Assembly (NCBI RefSeq): GCF_003859805.1
Contig: NZ_RQZG01000007.1
Span: 24,312-88,311, forward strand
Length of the DNA stretch: 64,000 nt
Source of the DNA: Arachnia propionica
Lineage (GTDB): Bacteria > Actinomycetota > Actinomycetes > Propionibacteriales > Propionibacteriaceae
Reading direction: 5' to 3'
Part shown: positions 1 to 8,740 of the stretch, one piece after another
Layout: each line of letters begins with the position of its first letter
Position numbering within the stretch: position 1 is the stretch's first letter
Program-made: the position numbers and the translations under genes
The notes under the pieces: generated by a model
What the model saw: the letters and a program-made list of their open reading frames with translations, nothing else
The model's database searches: none
What the model was told of the DNA's origin: nothing

Positions 1-174
1 CCGCTCCCTCATCCAGGGCCGCCCACCACCGGTTCGAGGCGATCCACCCGTTCCACGACGCCAGTGGCCGGACGGGTCGCACTCTCAACCTGCTGCTCCT
101 GCTGGGACACGGGCTGCTCGAGTTTCCCGTGCTCCACCTCTTTGGCCACATCCTGTTTCACAAGGATGAGCAAC
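1..174 (+). pseudogene. Fic-domain protein remnant (3' part of core only)
   Basis: Reading from base 3, this stretch encodes AHHRFEAIHPFHDASGRTGR followed by a leucine-rich helix and LLEFPVLHL, the core of a Fic (AMPylase) domain. The canonical HPFxxGNGRxGR loop has become HPFHDASGRTGR, so the G-N pair is lost. Just upstream the matching residues (SLIQ) are in frame 2, not frame 3, which indicates a frameshift near base 17-21. After about base 174 the similarity ends, whereas real Fic proteins continue for over 100 residues. It converges on the nucleoside phosphorylase. The 5' end lies outside the window. I read it as a decayed gene, not a functional toxin. Confidence 0.75.
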
Positions 175-229
175 CACCGACCCTGCTGGAGGCGCTGTTC
201 GCCCCCCTTGCCCGCCTGGGACCACGGCC

Positions 230-994
230 TCAGCGGGCCACTGCCTCGAGGGCAAGCTCGAGGGCCAGCTCATGGGAGCTGCGGCCCCAGCCGCGGGGGT
301 CGTGTTCGTCGCCTGCCAGGGAGTCGGCGCTGAACAGGATCTGCCCGAACCTCACCTTGTGCATCCTGGCGCTGGCGGCGAGCGCTGCGCACTCCATGTC
401 CACCACGCTGCAGCCCTCGGCCCGGCGGGCCTGGACCATGGCCCGGGTCTCACGGAGGATGGCGTCGGTGGTCCACACGTCCACCGTCGCCACCGCCAGG
501 TCACGCTCCCGGATGACCGCCACGCAGCGGGCGGTCAGTTCGGGGTCGAGTTCCACCCAGCGCGACGGCGGCAGGTAGCGATGACTGGTGCCCTCGTCCC
601 GCAGCGCCCGGGCCGGGACCAGCCACTCCCCCTCCTCGAAGTGATGCAACGCACCGCAGGAACCGACCGCGACGGCCTCCTTCACCCCGCACCGGAACAG
701 CGGATCGGCCAGGAGCACCGCCATCGGGGCCCCGAGGTGCGCGCGGACCAGGACGACGGGACCGCTCCCGGTGTCGATCCGCCAGTAGGGATGGGTGCCG
801 TTGATGGTGACCTCGGTGTGGATGACGGGGGCACCCCGGCGGGAGGCGAACTCGTCGACGGTCTCACCGAGGAAGGCGATCACCGCACGCTCGGGAAACA
901 GGCCCGGGACCGGATCACGCGGCGGGTTGCCGAGGACGAGGTCATCCGGGTCGTCATCGAAGTCAAGGACGGGGAAGTCACCTCGCTGCAGCAT
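230..994 (-). CDS. nucleoside phosphorylase (PNP/UDP phosphorylase family)
   Basis: This 254-residue protein has the size and fold signatures of family 1 nucleoside phosphorylases, which split nucleosides with phosphate into a free base and ribose-1-phosphate. The mid-protein VGSCGAL segment matches the phosphate/base-binding glycine loop. VDMECAALAA near residue 200 matches the ribose-binding ME motif of uridine and purine nucleoside phosphorylases. It lies 12 bases downstream of the alpha/beta hydrolase and is probably cotranscribed with it. No clear Shine-Dalgarno precedes the ATG. The substrate cannot be fixed from sequence alone; a uridine phosphorylase-like role in nucleoside salvage is most likely. 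Confidence 0.85.
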   Translation of the reverse strand: MLQRGDFPVLDFDDDPDDLVLGNPPRDPVPGLFPERAVIAFLGETVDEFASRRGAPVIHTEVTINGTHPYWRIDTGSGPVVLVRAHLGAPMAVLLADPLFRCGVKEAVAVGSCGALHHFEEGEWLVPARALRDEGTSHRYLPPSRWVELDPELTARCVAVIRERDLAVATVDVWTTDAILRETRAMVQARRAEGCSVVDMECAALAASARMHKVRFGQILFSADSLAGDEHDPRGWGRSSHELALELALEAVAR

Positions 995-1006
995 GGTGCC
1001 ATGCTC

Positions 1007-1702
1007 TCACAGGGTCCTGACGAAATCCTGGATCAGGTGCGCCACCTGATCCGGGTGGGTCAGGGGGGCCAGGTGGGTGGCTCTCGGCACCGTCACAACG
1101 CGCGCCTCGGGCGCCAGTTCCCGGTAACGCCTCTCGCTGATGCGCATCTGGTCGAACTGCCCGTTGACGATGAGCACCGGGCAGTCGACCCGGCTCATCA
1201 GTCTGGGTGGGCAGTCGTCGATGACGGCCTGCCAGGCGGCGGGCAGGACGGCATAGGACGCGGCGTCGGGGACGTGTTCCGCGGGCACGCCGAGGCGGCG
1301 GGCGACGGCGTCGCGGACCCGGGCCAACCTCTCGTGGTTGACGTGGTCCACCAGCCAGGCATAGCCCCGGTAGACCGCGGCCAGCGGGCTGTGGGGGTCC
1401 CCGGTGGCCCCGATGAGCACCAGCCCGGCCAGCATCCCGGGGTTCCGGGCCGCGTGGAGCGAGGCCATGTAACCGCCGAGGCTGTGCCCGACCAGCACCA
1501 CCGGCTGCCCACCGCCCCGCTGCGCCACCGCCCGTTCGATCGCCCGGATCGCGCCTCGGGTGGTGAACACCTCGTCCACCCGTCCCCCGTGCCCGGGCAG
1601 GTCGACGGCGACGACGTCACACCCGGGCAACAACTCGGTGTATCCGCTCCACTCCGCTGCGTTGGAGAGGGAACCGTGCACCAGCACGACGAGGGGTCGC
1701 AT
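1007..1702 (-). CDS. alpha/beta hydrolase
   Basis: A 231-residue cytoplasmic alpha/beta hydrolase. The oxyanion-hole region is LVVLVHGSLSN at the N-terminus, the nucleophile elbow is GHSLGG, and the catalytic histidine lies in ATHLAPL near the C-terminus. The ATG at 1702 has no Shine-Dalgarno, but a TATCGT hexamer (minus strand, 1714-1709) ends six bases before it, as expected for a leaderless transcript. The nucleoside phosphorylase follows 12 bases downstream. A dyad repeat element (1731-1860) lies immediately upstream. The substrate is unknown; esterases and small-molecule hydrolases of this class are too diverse to assign. Confidence 0.85.
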   Translation of the reverse strand: MRPLVVLVHGSLSNAAEWSGYTELLPGCDVVAVDLPGHGGRVDEVFTTRGAIRAIERAVAQRGGGQPVVLVGHSLGGYMASLHAARNPGMLAGLVLIGATGDPHSPLAAVYRGYAWLVDHVNHERLARVRDAVARRLGVPAEHVPDAASYAVLPAAWQAVIDDCPPRLMSRVDCPVLIVNGQFDQMRISERRYRELAPEARVVTVPRATHLAPLTHPDQVAHLIQDFVRTL

Positions 1703-1730
1703 GCCCCCACGATACCGGCCCCTCCTCGCC

Positions 1731-1860
1731 GGTTCGCCTGCCTTGGGACCGGTTCGCCTGCCTTGGCTGGGAAATGCCTGTCTTGTTTCGAATTGCCTGT
1801 CTTATTAGACAGGCAATTCGAAACAAGACAGGCAAACCGACATCAGGACAGGCGAACCGA
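1731..1860. repeat. periodic dyad repeat element, copy 1
   Basis: The core GCCTG(C/T)CTT occurs four times forward (1736, 1756, 1776, 1795) and its complement three times (1806, 1825, 1845), at 19-20-nt steps. The centre (1775-1802 and 1807-1834) is a perfect 28-bp inverted repeat around a 4-nt loop, so a transcript would form a very stable hairpin. A second element with the same plan lies at 53575-53705. It sits between the SDR stop and the leaderless promoter of the alpha/beta hydrolase. Short ORFs across it are by-products of the palindrome. Confidence 0.85.
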
Positions 1861-1865
1861 CGGGG

Positions 1866-2738
1866 TCAGATCAGGTCGAAACCGCCGTCGCTGCTGAGAA
1901 CCTGTCCCACCACCCAGGCCCCGCTCGGTGAGGACAGCCAACCGATCAGTTCGGCCGGGTCAGCGGGGGTACCGAGGCGCCCGAAGGGCAGCGTCGCGAG
2001 CCACTCGTCGAGGCCCTCGAGGGAGCGGTCCGTGGTGTCCGCGTCGAGATAGCCGGTGTTGACCGGTCCGGGGTTGATGGTGTTGAGGATGATGCCGAGT
2101 CGCATGAGTTCAGCCGCGACGGTCCTGGTGACACCGGCGAGTGCCGCCTTGCTCGTGGCATAGGCGACCTCGCCGCGCATCGGCCCATTGATCTGTCCGG
2201 AGGTCATCCAGAACACCCGTCCCCGCGGCTCGTCGAATGGCCCTTGGAACGGCACGGCATCACCCGGTCGTGAGGATTCGCCTCCGCCGAGACCGGACCG
2301 ACGACGCGCGAACTCAGCGGTGAGCAGGATCGTCGAGCGCGTGTTGGTGTCCCAGAAGGCATCGAGGCGCTCCGGCGTCATGTCGACGATGCTGCCGTCA
2401 CCACCGCTGCGCGCGTGATTGCACACGACGACGTCAAGGGTTCCGGTGAGGGCGAAGGCGGCATCCATCAGGGCCGGTACGGCCGTCGCATCGCTCAGGT
2501 CCGCCCCCACATCACCCATCACCGCACCGTCGACGAGCGCCGCCTCGACCCCGGAGCGCACCTCATCCAGGTCGTCAGCGCCCCACGGCAGCCGCTCGTC
2601 ATGGGGTCGGTGGTGGTGGATGAACATGCTCGCCCCGAGCGAGGCCAGTTTCGTCGCCACCGCGAATCCGATCCCGCGACGCCGCGAGACCCCGGTGACC
2701 AGAGCAGTCCTGCCCGTCAGTGGAAGTTGGTCGGACAT
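1866..2738 (-). CDS. short-chain dehydrogenase/reductase (SDR)
   Basis: A Rossmann-fold SDR of about 290 residues. The N-terminal cofactor loop is TGVSRRRGIG, a variant of TGxxxGIG that usually binds NADP(H). The catalytic Ser lies in WMTSGQ and the YxxxK pair in YATSK, and the NPGPVNTG segment after it is typical of the family. The C-terminus (GQVLSSDGGF) resembles FabG-like reductases. I chose the ATG at 2738 because the extra N-terminal residues from 2759 do not look conserved; TAGGAT seven bases upstream could be a leaderless -10 or, through AGGA, a weak ribosome site. The substrate is unknown. Confidence 0.85.
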   Translation of the reverse strand: MSDQLPLTGRTALVTGVSRRRGIGFAVATKLASLGASMFIHHHRPHDERLPWGADDLDEVRSGVEAALVDGAVMGDVGADLSDATAVPALMDAAFALTGTLDVVVCNHARSGGDGSIVDMTPERLDAFWDTNTRSTILLTAEFARRRSGLGGGESSRPGDAVPFQGPFDEPRGRVFWMTSGQINGPMRGEVAYATSKAALAGVTRTVAAELMRLGIILNTINPGPVNTGYLDADTTDRSLEGLDEWLATLPFGRLGTPADPAELIGWLSSPSGAWVVGQVLSSDGGFDLI

Positions 2739-2816
2739 GGCGATCATCCTACCGGTCAAGGGTTTCGAGGAATCCTGACCTGGCCTGGACGACCACGGCT
2801 CCCTGCGGGCTCAGGA

Positions 2817-2863
2817 CATGACGGTTCGGGGCCGGTCGAACTGACCGGCCCCGAACCGTCATG
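2817..2863. terminator. perfect 21-bp hairpin, probable terminator
   Basis: Bases 2817-2837 and 2843-2863 are perfectly complementary around a 5-nt loop. The hairpin begins just past the stop codon of the secreted protein (2869) and upstream of the SDR start. It lacks a U-tract, as is common for actinobacterial terminators. Confidence 0.7.
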
Positions 2864-2868
2864 GTGGG

Positions 2869-3738
2869 TCAGGCCGCGTAGGTGGTGCCTGCCAGGGGGT
2901 TGTCGTCGAGGCTGGCCAGACCGTCGAAGTAGGCCTTGTTCTGCTTCGACAGCTCGATCGCCTTGGCCACGTCGACGGGATCGGTCCCGTTGCCCTCCCA
3001 GTAGTACTTCACCGGCTTGTCCTCAGCGTCGGGACGGAGCGCGGCGTAGACCGCGGACTCGTAGTCGCCACCGAGGAAGAAGGGGACGTACGGGGCGTGG
3101 TCGGTGTGCGGGGTTCCGGCACGGCTGGCCTGAAGCCACTCCGCGACGTACCGGTCCGCGTCGGTGAACAGCGTGAGGCGCACCTGGCGCGCCCGCTGTT
3201 CACGCTCGTCGGAGTACGTTCCCGCCTTGGCCCTGGCATCGGCCAGCCCGGCCTGGATGAGGGGCTGGGCACGCCGGGTCACCGCCGCGTCGACACCGAC
3301 CTGCACCAGGTCCAGCGAGCGGGCCTCCGCGTTCCCCTCGGCCGCCAGCACCGCGAGCAGGTAACGGAGCAACGCGATGTTGCGCGGCGCGTGGTGCCGG
3401 TCGATCGCCGCCTGGAAGGGCTCAGCGCTCTCGTAGTACTGCCGGTACTTCAAGGCGTTCACCTGCGCCTGGTACTGCTGCTCCCGCAGCTTGAAGACCC
3501 GCAGCCAGGTGTTCAGCTCGCGGTGGTACGACGCCGCATCGGCAGCCGGCACGAAGTGAAGCCTGAGACCCCCGTCCACCGGGTAGGAAGCGGCCGACGG
3601 TGTGGGCGTCGGGGTCGGCTGCGGCTTCGGCGTCGGCTTCGGGCGGCGACGACGCCTCGCCTCGGCGACCGAGGCCGGGAGCATCGGGGCCAGTGCAAGG
3701 CCAACCGCTGCGGTGAGGACAAACCTGCGAGACTTCAT
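2869..3738 (-). CDS. secreted protein of unknown function, Pro-rich linker
   Basis: I do not recognise the family. The 289-residue protein starts with MKSRR, a hydrophobic stretch to about residue 20 and an ASVAEA cleavage-like site, so it should be exported. A basic RRRRRPKPTPKPQPTPTPTP-type linker (about residues 28-47) separates the signal from an alpha-helical, charge-rich domain with many Tyr and Gln residues. No catalytic motif is visible. AAGGAG lies seven bases before the ATG, and a strong hairpin follows the stop, so it is likely a monocistronic unit. The Pro/Thr/Lys linker suggests a surface or wall-spanning protein. Confidence 0.7.
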   Translation of the reverse strand: MKSRRFVLTAAVGLALAPMLPASVAEARRRRRPKPTPKPQPTPTPTPSAASYPVDGGLRLHFVPAADAASYHRELNTWLRVFKLREQQYQAQVNALKYRQYYESAEPFQAAIDRHHAPRNIALLRYLLAVLAAEGNAEARSLDLVQVGVDAAVTRRAQPLIQAGLADARAKAGTYSDEREQRARQVRLTLFTDADRYVAEWLQASRAGTPHTDHAPYVPFFLGGDYESAVYAALRPDAEDKPVKYYWEGNGTDPVDVAKAIELSKQNKAYFDGLASLDDNPLAGTTYAA

Positions 3739-3898
3739 GGTGTGACTCCTTCAAGGTCGGTACAGCACGTCGCTGTTCCCGCCTCTGAACCTACGCCAAT
3801 CTAATTGACGCTTCAATGGTTTTTTCGGGTCCTTTTGACCGACCCGGGCCTTGATCCCACGTTGACCTCGCCCCATGACCGAGACCGCCTAGAGCACG

Positions 3899-4975
3899 TC
3901 ACCCCGCGAACGGGTAGTCGGTGTAGCCGCGTTCACCACCCTCGTAGAACGTGCTCGCATCCGCCTCGTTCTCGGGAAGACCCTCCCGCCACCGACGCAA
4001 CAGATCCGGGTTCGCGATGAGCGGCCGACCCACGGCCACCGCATCCGCCGACTCCCGCTCCAGGAACCCCTCCAGGACCTCCCGGGTGCTGGGCGCGTCG
4101 AATCCCGTGTTGACCATCAACGGCGCCCCACTGATCCGTCGGATCTCCTGCACCAGGAAACTCGCCGGGTCGTGGTGCAGCACGTCCACGAAGGCCAACC
4201 CCAACGGGGCGACGGCGGCCGCCCACGTGGCGTAGGTCTCACGCACGGCCTCCGCATCCGTCTCGTCGATCCCCTGGATGCTGTTCTCCGGGGACAACCG
4301 GATCCCGGTGCGATCCGCACCGATCGCCCGGGCAACGGCGCGTGTCACCTCGATGGCGAAACGGGCACGTCGGGCCGGGCTGCCACCCCACCCGTCATCC
4401 CGGAGGTTCGTGGACGGGGCCAGGAACTGGTGGATCAGGTATCCGTTGGCCCCGTGGAGCTCGACGGCGTCCATCCCTGCCTCGATCGCCCGTCGTGCAC
4501 CATCGACGAAACCCTGGATCACCTGCTGGATCTCGTCCTCGGTCAGCGCATGCGCCGTCGGGGCCACGACCTTCCCGTCAGGGGTCCGGGCAGGATCCGG
4601 CCCCGTCGTCGCACTGGCCGAGACCACCCGCCCGCTCCCGGTGATCTCAGGGTGCGACAGTCGCCCACCGTGCATGACCTGCATCGCGATCCGGCCACCG
4701 GCCGCATGGACGGCCTCGGCGACCCGCGCCCATCCCGCGGCCTGTTCCTCGGTGGCGATCCCGGGTTGCCCGATCCAACTGCGTCCCTCAGGCACCGGCC
4801 AGGTCCCCTCGGTGACGATCATGCCGGTCGAGGCCCGTTGGCGGTAGTACTCCACCACCACGTCATCGGGAATTCCCTGTTCACCACAGCGAAGCCGGGT
4901 CAACGGGGCCATCACGAGCCGGTTGGACAGTTCAACAGCCCCCAGTCGGGTTGGGGTGAGCACAGTACAGGTCAT
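3899..4975 (-). CDS. NADH:flavin oxidoreductase, old yellow enzyme family
   Basis: A 358-residue FMN-dependent alkene reductase of the OYE/NemA type. It has the expected N-terminal barrel start (LSNRLVMAPLTRLR), the HGANGYLIHQFLAPSTNLR block that carries the substrate-binding His/Asn pair (near residues 175-195), and the C-terminal FMN phosphate-binding VAVGRPLIANPDL. Family members reduce activated C=C bonds of enones, nitro-olefins or nitrate esters with NAD(P)H and act in detoxification. It stands alone, with its 5' end facing the P-type ATPase 3' end. The natural substrate is not evident. Confidence 0.9.
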   Translation of the reverse strand: MTCTVLTPTRLGAVELSNRLVMAPLTRLRCGEQGIPDDVVVEYYRQRASTGMIVTEGTWPVPEGRSWIGQPGIATEEQAAGWARVAEAVHAAGGRIAMQVMHGGRLSHPEITGSGRVVSASATTGPDPARTPDGKVVAPTAHALTEDEIQQVIQGFVDGARRAIEAGMDAVELHGANGYLIHQFLAPSTNLRDDGWGGSPARRARFAIEVTRAVARAIGADRTGIRLSPENSIQGIDETDAEAVRETYATWAAAVAPLGLAFVDVLHHDPASFLVQEIRRISGAPLMVNTGFDAPSTREVLEGFLERESADAVAVGRPLIANPDLLRRWREGLPENEADASTFYEGGERGYTDYPFAG

Positions 4976-5040
4976 TGACGCCTCCTCGAGTCCGCACAGA
5001 TGCTACCCCCTCCCGACAAGCAACCCCACCGGGGGTGAGG

Positions 5041-7824
5041 TCACCCTGGGACACTGCGACGGACCAGCTTCGCGATCTCCTCGGCCCACAGCACCACCGA
5101 ACCGAGCGCGACGCAGAGCATCCACTGCCCGACATCCAGTGCCGTCGTCCCGAAGGCGACCTGGAGGAACGGCACGTTCACCACCGCGATCTGCGACAAC
5201 ACGCCGAAGACGATGGAGCACCACAGCCACCGGTTGCTGAACATCCGATGGAAGGCCGAGCCATCCTCGGAACGGGCGTTGAAGGCGTTGAACAGCTGCG
5301 CGAACACCAGCGTGGTGAAGGCCACCGTGCGTGCCGTGTCCAAGGACTCGGTTCCTCCGGGGATGAGCCCGCCGGGCAGGCAGAGATCCAGGGCGAGCAG
5401 GGTCACGATCCCCATCACGGCCCCGATGAAGAGGATCCGACGCCACATCGCCTTGTCGACAAGACGATCCTCAGGGCGACGCGGTGGGCGCGCCATGACA
5501 TCACCGTCCTCGGGATCCACCCCCATCGCCAGGGCCGGTCCGGAATCGGTGACCAGGTTGATCCACAGGATCTGCGCGGCCAGCAACGGCACGGCCAGCG
5601 CCCCGGCCTCACCAGCCTCCGACAGCCCGATCACACCGGCCAGCACGATCCCGAAGAAGACCGTGATGACCTCCCCCATGTTGGAGCTGAGCAGGTACCG
5701 CATGAACTTCTTGATGTTGTCGAAGATCCCACGTCCCTGACGCACCGCGGAGACGATGGTGGCGAAGTTGTCATCGCCCAGGATCATCGTCCCGGCCTCC
5801 TTCGTCACCTCCGTTCCGGTGATGCCCATCGCCACCCCGATGTCGGCGGACTTGAGCGCCGGGGCGTCGTTGACACCGTCGCCGGTCATCGCCACCACGG
5901 CCCCTCGAGCCTGCAGCGCGTCGACGATGCGGATCTTGTGCTCGGGCGCGACCCGGGCGAACACGGAGGTCTCGGCGACGGCGCGGGCGAAGCCCTCGTC
6001 GTCGAGCTGGTCCAGCTGGGCCCCGGTCAGTGCCCGGTCCCCTGCCGCCACGATCCCGAGGTCGGCAGCGATCCGAGCCGCCGTGACGGGATGGTCACCG
6101 GTGATCATCACCACGCGGATCCCGGCCCGCCTCGCGGCTGCGACGGCGTCACGCGCCTCGTCCCGGGGCGGATCGATGATGCCGACGAAACCGGCGAAGA
6201 CCAGGTCGGTCTCGGCGTGCTCCCCGATCTGGTCGGCACTCTCCTCCGCCCTCCGGTACGCCACCCCGAGGGTGCGGTACCCCTCAGCGCTCAGCCTCTC
6301 GACGCCGTGGAGCACCTCGGCGCGGGCAGCGTCGTCGAGGGGGACAACCGTCTCGCCGACCCGCCGCGACACGCAACGCTCCAGCAGCACGTCGGGGGCG
6401 CCCTTGGTGACGAGTCTCGCCCCCTCCAGTTCCGGATGGGTGGCGAGCACCGACATCAGCTTGCGTTCGGAGCTGAACGGCACCTCGGCCTGACGCTCGG
6501 CCGCCCCCACTCTCTCGGCGAGCCCGTCGAGCTTGTGCTGGGCGACGAGGAAGGCGGCCTCGGTGGGATCGCCCGTGATGACCCACTGGTCGCCGTCGCG
6601 GGCCAGGCCGGCGTTGTTCGCCACGGCCCCACCGGCCAGGGTCAGCAGTGCCTCGTGCAGGGTCTTTGGATCGGGATCACCCACGACAGTGCCGTCGGGG
6701 TCGTAGCCGGTGCCCGTGAGCTCCACCTCGCCGGAGGCGGTGACGACGCTGCGGATCGTCATCTCGTTGCGGGTGAGGGTGCCGGTCTTGTCCGAACAGA
6801 TCACCGAGGCCGCCCCGAGGGTCTCGACCGAGTGGAGGTCCTTCATCACGGCTCGACGTGCCGCGAGCTTCTGCACCCCGATGGCCAGCACCATCGACAG
6901 GATGGCGGGCAGCCCCTCGGGCACCGCGGCGACGGCCAGCGACACCCCGACCAGCAGGATCTCGACGGCCTCGGACACCGAGCCGGGCCGGTTGATGGCG
7001 AACAGCACCAGCATCACCACGGCGGCGATGCCCAGCACGATCAACCCGAGCATCCGGGTGAGGGAGGCCACCTCCTTCTCCAACGGGGAGGGATCATCCT
7101 CCGTGTTGTCCAGCAGGTCCGCGATGGTGCCCATCTGGGTGTCCATGCCGGTGGCGGTGACCACGGCCCGCCCGACACCGTGGACGACGGCGGTGCCCTT
7201 GAAGACCATGTTGCTGCGGTCCCCGACCCCGACCTGCTGCTCCAGCGTCGTGGCGTCCTTGACCACCGGCTCGGACTCCCCGGTCAGGGAGGACTCCTGG
7301 ATCTTCAACGCCGTCGCCGAGACCAGCCGCGCATCGGCCCCGACGGCGTCGCCCTCGGCGAGCAGCAGCACATCCCCCACCACCAGTTCGCTGGACGGGA
7401 TGACCTTCTGCCCACCGTCACGCAGCACCGTGGAGGTCGCGGCGGTCATGCGTGCCAGGGCCGCGACGGCGTTCTCGGCCCGCCCCTCCTGGACGAGTCC
7501 GATGACGGCGTTGAGCACGACGATGGCCCCGATCACCAGGACGTCGACGGGGGCGCCGTGGGCTCCTTCCAGGAACCACGCGACCAGGGAGATCGCCATC
7601 GCCACCAGCAACAGGTAGACCAGCGGTTCCTGGAACTGGGCCAGCACCTTGCGCCACAGGGGAACGGGTGGCCTGGAGCGCAGTTCGTTGGGACCGTCGG
7701 CGGCCAGCCTGGCGGCGGCCTCGGTGGCGCTGAGCCCTCGGCCCGGGTCGACGTCGAGCGCGGCGGCCACCGTCGTCGCATCGGTGAGGAACGGGGGGCC
7801 GGACAAGAACGCTTCACGAGTCAT
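5041..7824 (-). CDS. Ca2+-type P-type ATPase (P2 cation pump)
   Basis: A 927-residue membrane pump that uses an aspartyl-phosphate intermediate to export cations, probably Ca2+. The phosphorylation motif DKTGT is near residue 345, TGD and MTGDGVNDAPAL hinge motifs follow, and the ion-site helices show VPEGLPA (TM4) and NLVTDSGPAL (TM6), close to bacterial Ca2+-ATPases. The N-terminal cation-ATPase domain is present and about ten membrane segments can be counted. I chose the ATG at 7824 because GAGAGGTG precedes it; the reading frame stays open to 7929 but that extension is low-complexity. A large antisense frame here is only a GC-rich shadow. Confidence 0.92.
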   Translation of the reverse strand: MTREAFLSGPPFLTDATTVAAALDVDPGRGLSATEAAARLAADGPNELRSRPPVPLWRKVLAQFQEPLVYLLLVAMAISLVAWFLEGAHGAPVDVLVIGAIVVLNAVIGLVQEGRAENAVAALARMTAATSTVLRDGGQKVIPSSELVVGDVLLLAEGDAVGADARLVSATALKIQESSLTGESEPVVKDATTLEQQVGVGDRSNMVFKGTAVVHGVGRAVVTATGMDTQMGTIADLLDNTEDDPSPLEKEVASLTRMLGLIVLGIAAVVMLVLFAINRPGSVSEAVEILLVGVSLAVAAVPEGLPAILSMVLAIGVQKLAARRAVMKDLHSVETLGAASVICSDKTGTLTRNEMTIRSVVTASGEVELTGTGYDPDGTVVGDPDPKTLHEALLTLAGGAVANNAGLARDGDQWVITGDPTEAAFLVAQHKLDGLAERVGAAERQAEVPFSSERKLMSVLATHPELEGARLVTKGAPDVLLERCVSRRVGETVVPLDDAARAEVLHGVERLSAEGYRTLGVAYRRAEESADQIGEHAETDLVFAGFVGIIDPPRDEARDAVAAARRAGIRVVMITGDHPVTAARIAADLGIVAAGDRALTGAQLDQLDDEGFARAVAETSVFARVAPEHKIRIVDALQARGAVVAMTGDGVNDAPALKSADIGVAMGITGTEVTKEAGTMILGDDNFATIVSAVRQGRGIFDNIKKFMRYLLSSNMGEVITVFFGIVLAGVIGLSEAGEAGALAVPLLAAQILWINLVTDSGPALAMGVDPEDGDVMARPPRRPEDRLVDKAMWRRILFIGAVMGIVTLLALDLCLPGGLIPGGTESLDTARTVAFTTLVFAQLFNAFNARSEDGSAFHRMFSNRWLWCSIVFGVLSQIAVVNVPFLQVAFGTTALDVGQWMLCVALGSVVLWAEEIAKLVRRSVPG

Positions 7825-8005
7825 GGGAATCACCTCTCCCATGGTGTCACGGGGAGCCGGGGCAGCAGGAGAACGAGGTGAGGGGAACCACACCGCCGAC
7901 TCCCCACCACCTCGAGGGGAATGGGTCACTTCTCGGCGAAGCGCTTCGTCAGGGCCTCGCCCCGATCCACCGGATCCTGCGTGCTCTCGGCACTACGATT
8001 CCCGC

Positions 8006-8734
8006 ATGGCTGACGAAGAGTTCGACGACCCGCGTCTGGCGGCGCTCTACGACGTGCTCGATCCCGACCGCTCCGACCTGGAGTGCTACCTCCTGTTGGC
8101 AGCAAAGCTGCAGGTCGAGCATGTGCTCGATGTGGGATGCGGCACCGGGGTGCTGGCCCTGCTGCTGGCGGAGCGGGGCGTGCAGGTGGTCGGGGTCGAT
8201 CCGGCCGGGGCCAGCCTGGACGTGGCCCGCGCCAAGTCGGGGGCCGATCGGGTGACCTGGCTGCTGGGGGACGCCGCCTCGCTGCCCGGGCTTCAGGTGG
8301 ATCTGGCGACGATGACCGCCAACGTCGCACAGGTGTTCCTCACCGACGAGGCCTGGCAGGCCAACCTCAACGCCATCCATCGGGCGCTTCGCCCCGGCGG
8401 GACGCTGGCCTTCGAGACCCGGATCCCCGGGGCGCGCAGTTGGGAGTCCTGGGTGCCGTCGGCCTCCCGCCGCACCACCGAGGTACCGGGCATCGGCCCT
8501 GTCACCACCTGGGTCGAGGTGCTGGAGGTGACCGAGCAGCCGCTGCTGGTGACCTTCCGCTGGCACTACGGCTTCCCGGACGGACAGGAGTTGCTGTCCA
8601 CCTCCACCCTGCGGTTCCGAGAACGCGACGAGATCATCGCCTCGCTGGAACAGGCCGACTTCACCGGCATCCAGATCGAGGACCTGCCCCACGCCCCCGG
8701 CAGAGGCTGGCTGATCCGAGCCGAGTCAGCCTGA
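8006..8734 (+). CDS. class I SAM-dependent methyltransferase
   Basis: A 242-residue methyltransferase with the SAM-binding loop LDVGCGTGVLALLLAERG near residues 35-52, the acidic ribose-binding residue in VVGVDPAG, and a motif IV-like TMTANVAQV. It resembles UbiE/COQ5-like small-molecule methyltransferases, but the substrate cannot be inferred. The start is ATG 8006: TACGAT at 7994-7999 ends six bases before it and there is no ribosome site, which fits leaderless transcription. It is divergent from the P-type ATPase gene and stands alone. Confidence 0.88.
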   Translation: MADEEFDDPRLAALYDVLDPDRSDLECYLLLAAKLQVEHVLDVGCGTGVLALLLAERGVQVVGVDPAGASLDVARAKSGADRVTWLLGDAASLPGLQVDLATMTANVAQVFLTDEAWQANLNAIHRALRPGGTLAFETRIPGARSWESWVPSASRRTTEVPGIGPVTTWVEVLEVTEQPLLVTFRWHYGFPDGQELLSTSTLRFRERDEIIASLEQADFTGIQIEDLPHAPGRGWLIRAESA

Positions 8735-8740
8735 ATCTGC

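Noticed and set aside
1617..2052. Two short ORFs in opposite directions both starting MPVLFRIACLIRQ
   Set aside because: Their identical starts come from the perfect palindrome at 1775-1834, not from a protein family.
4975..7881. Long plus-strand open frame (968 codons) across the P-type ATPase
   Set aside because: It is antisense to a gene with clear catalytic motifs, rich in His/Gly/Arg/Asp repeats and without any domain; it arises from the GC-rich third-position pattern.
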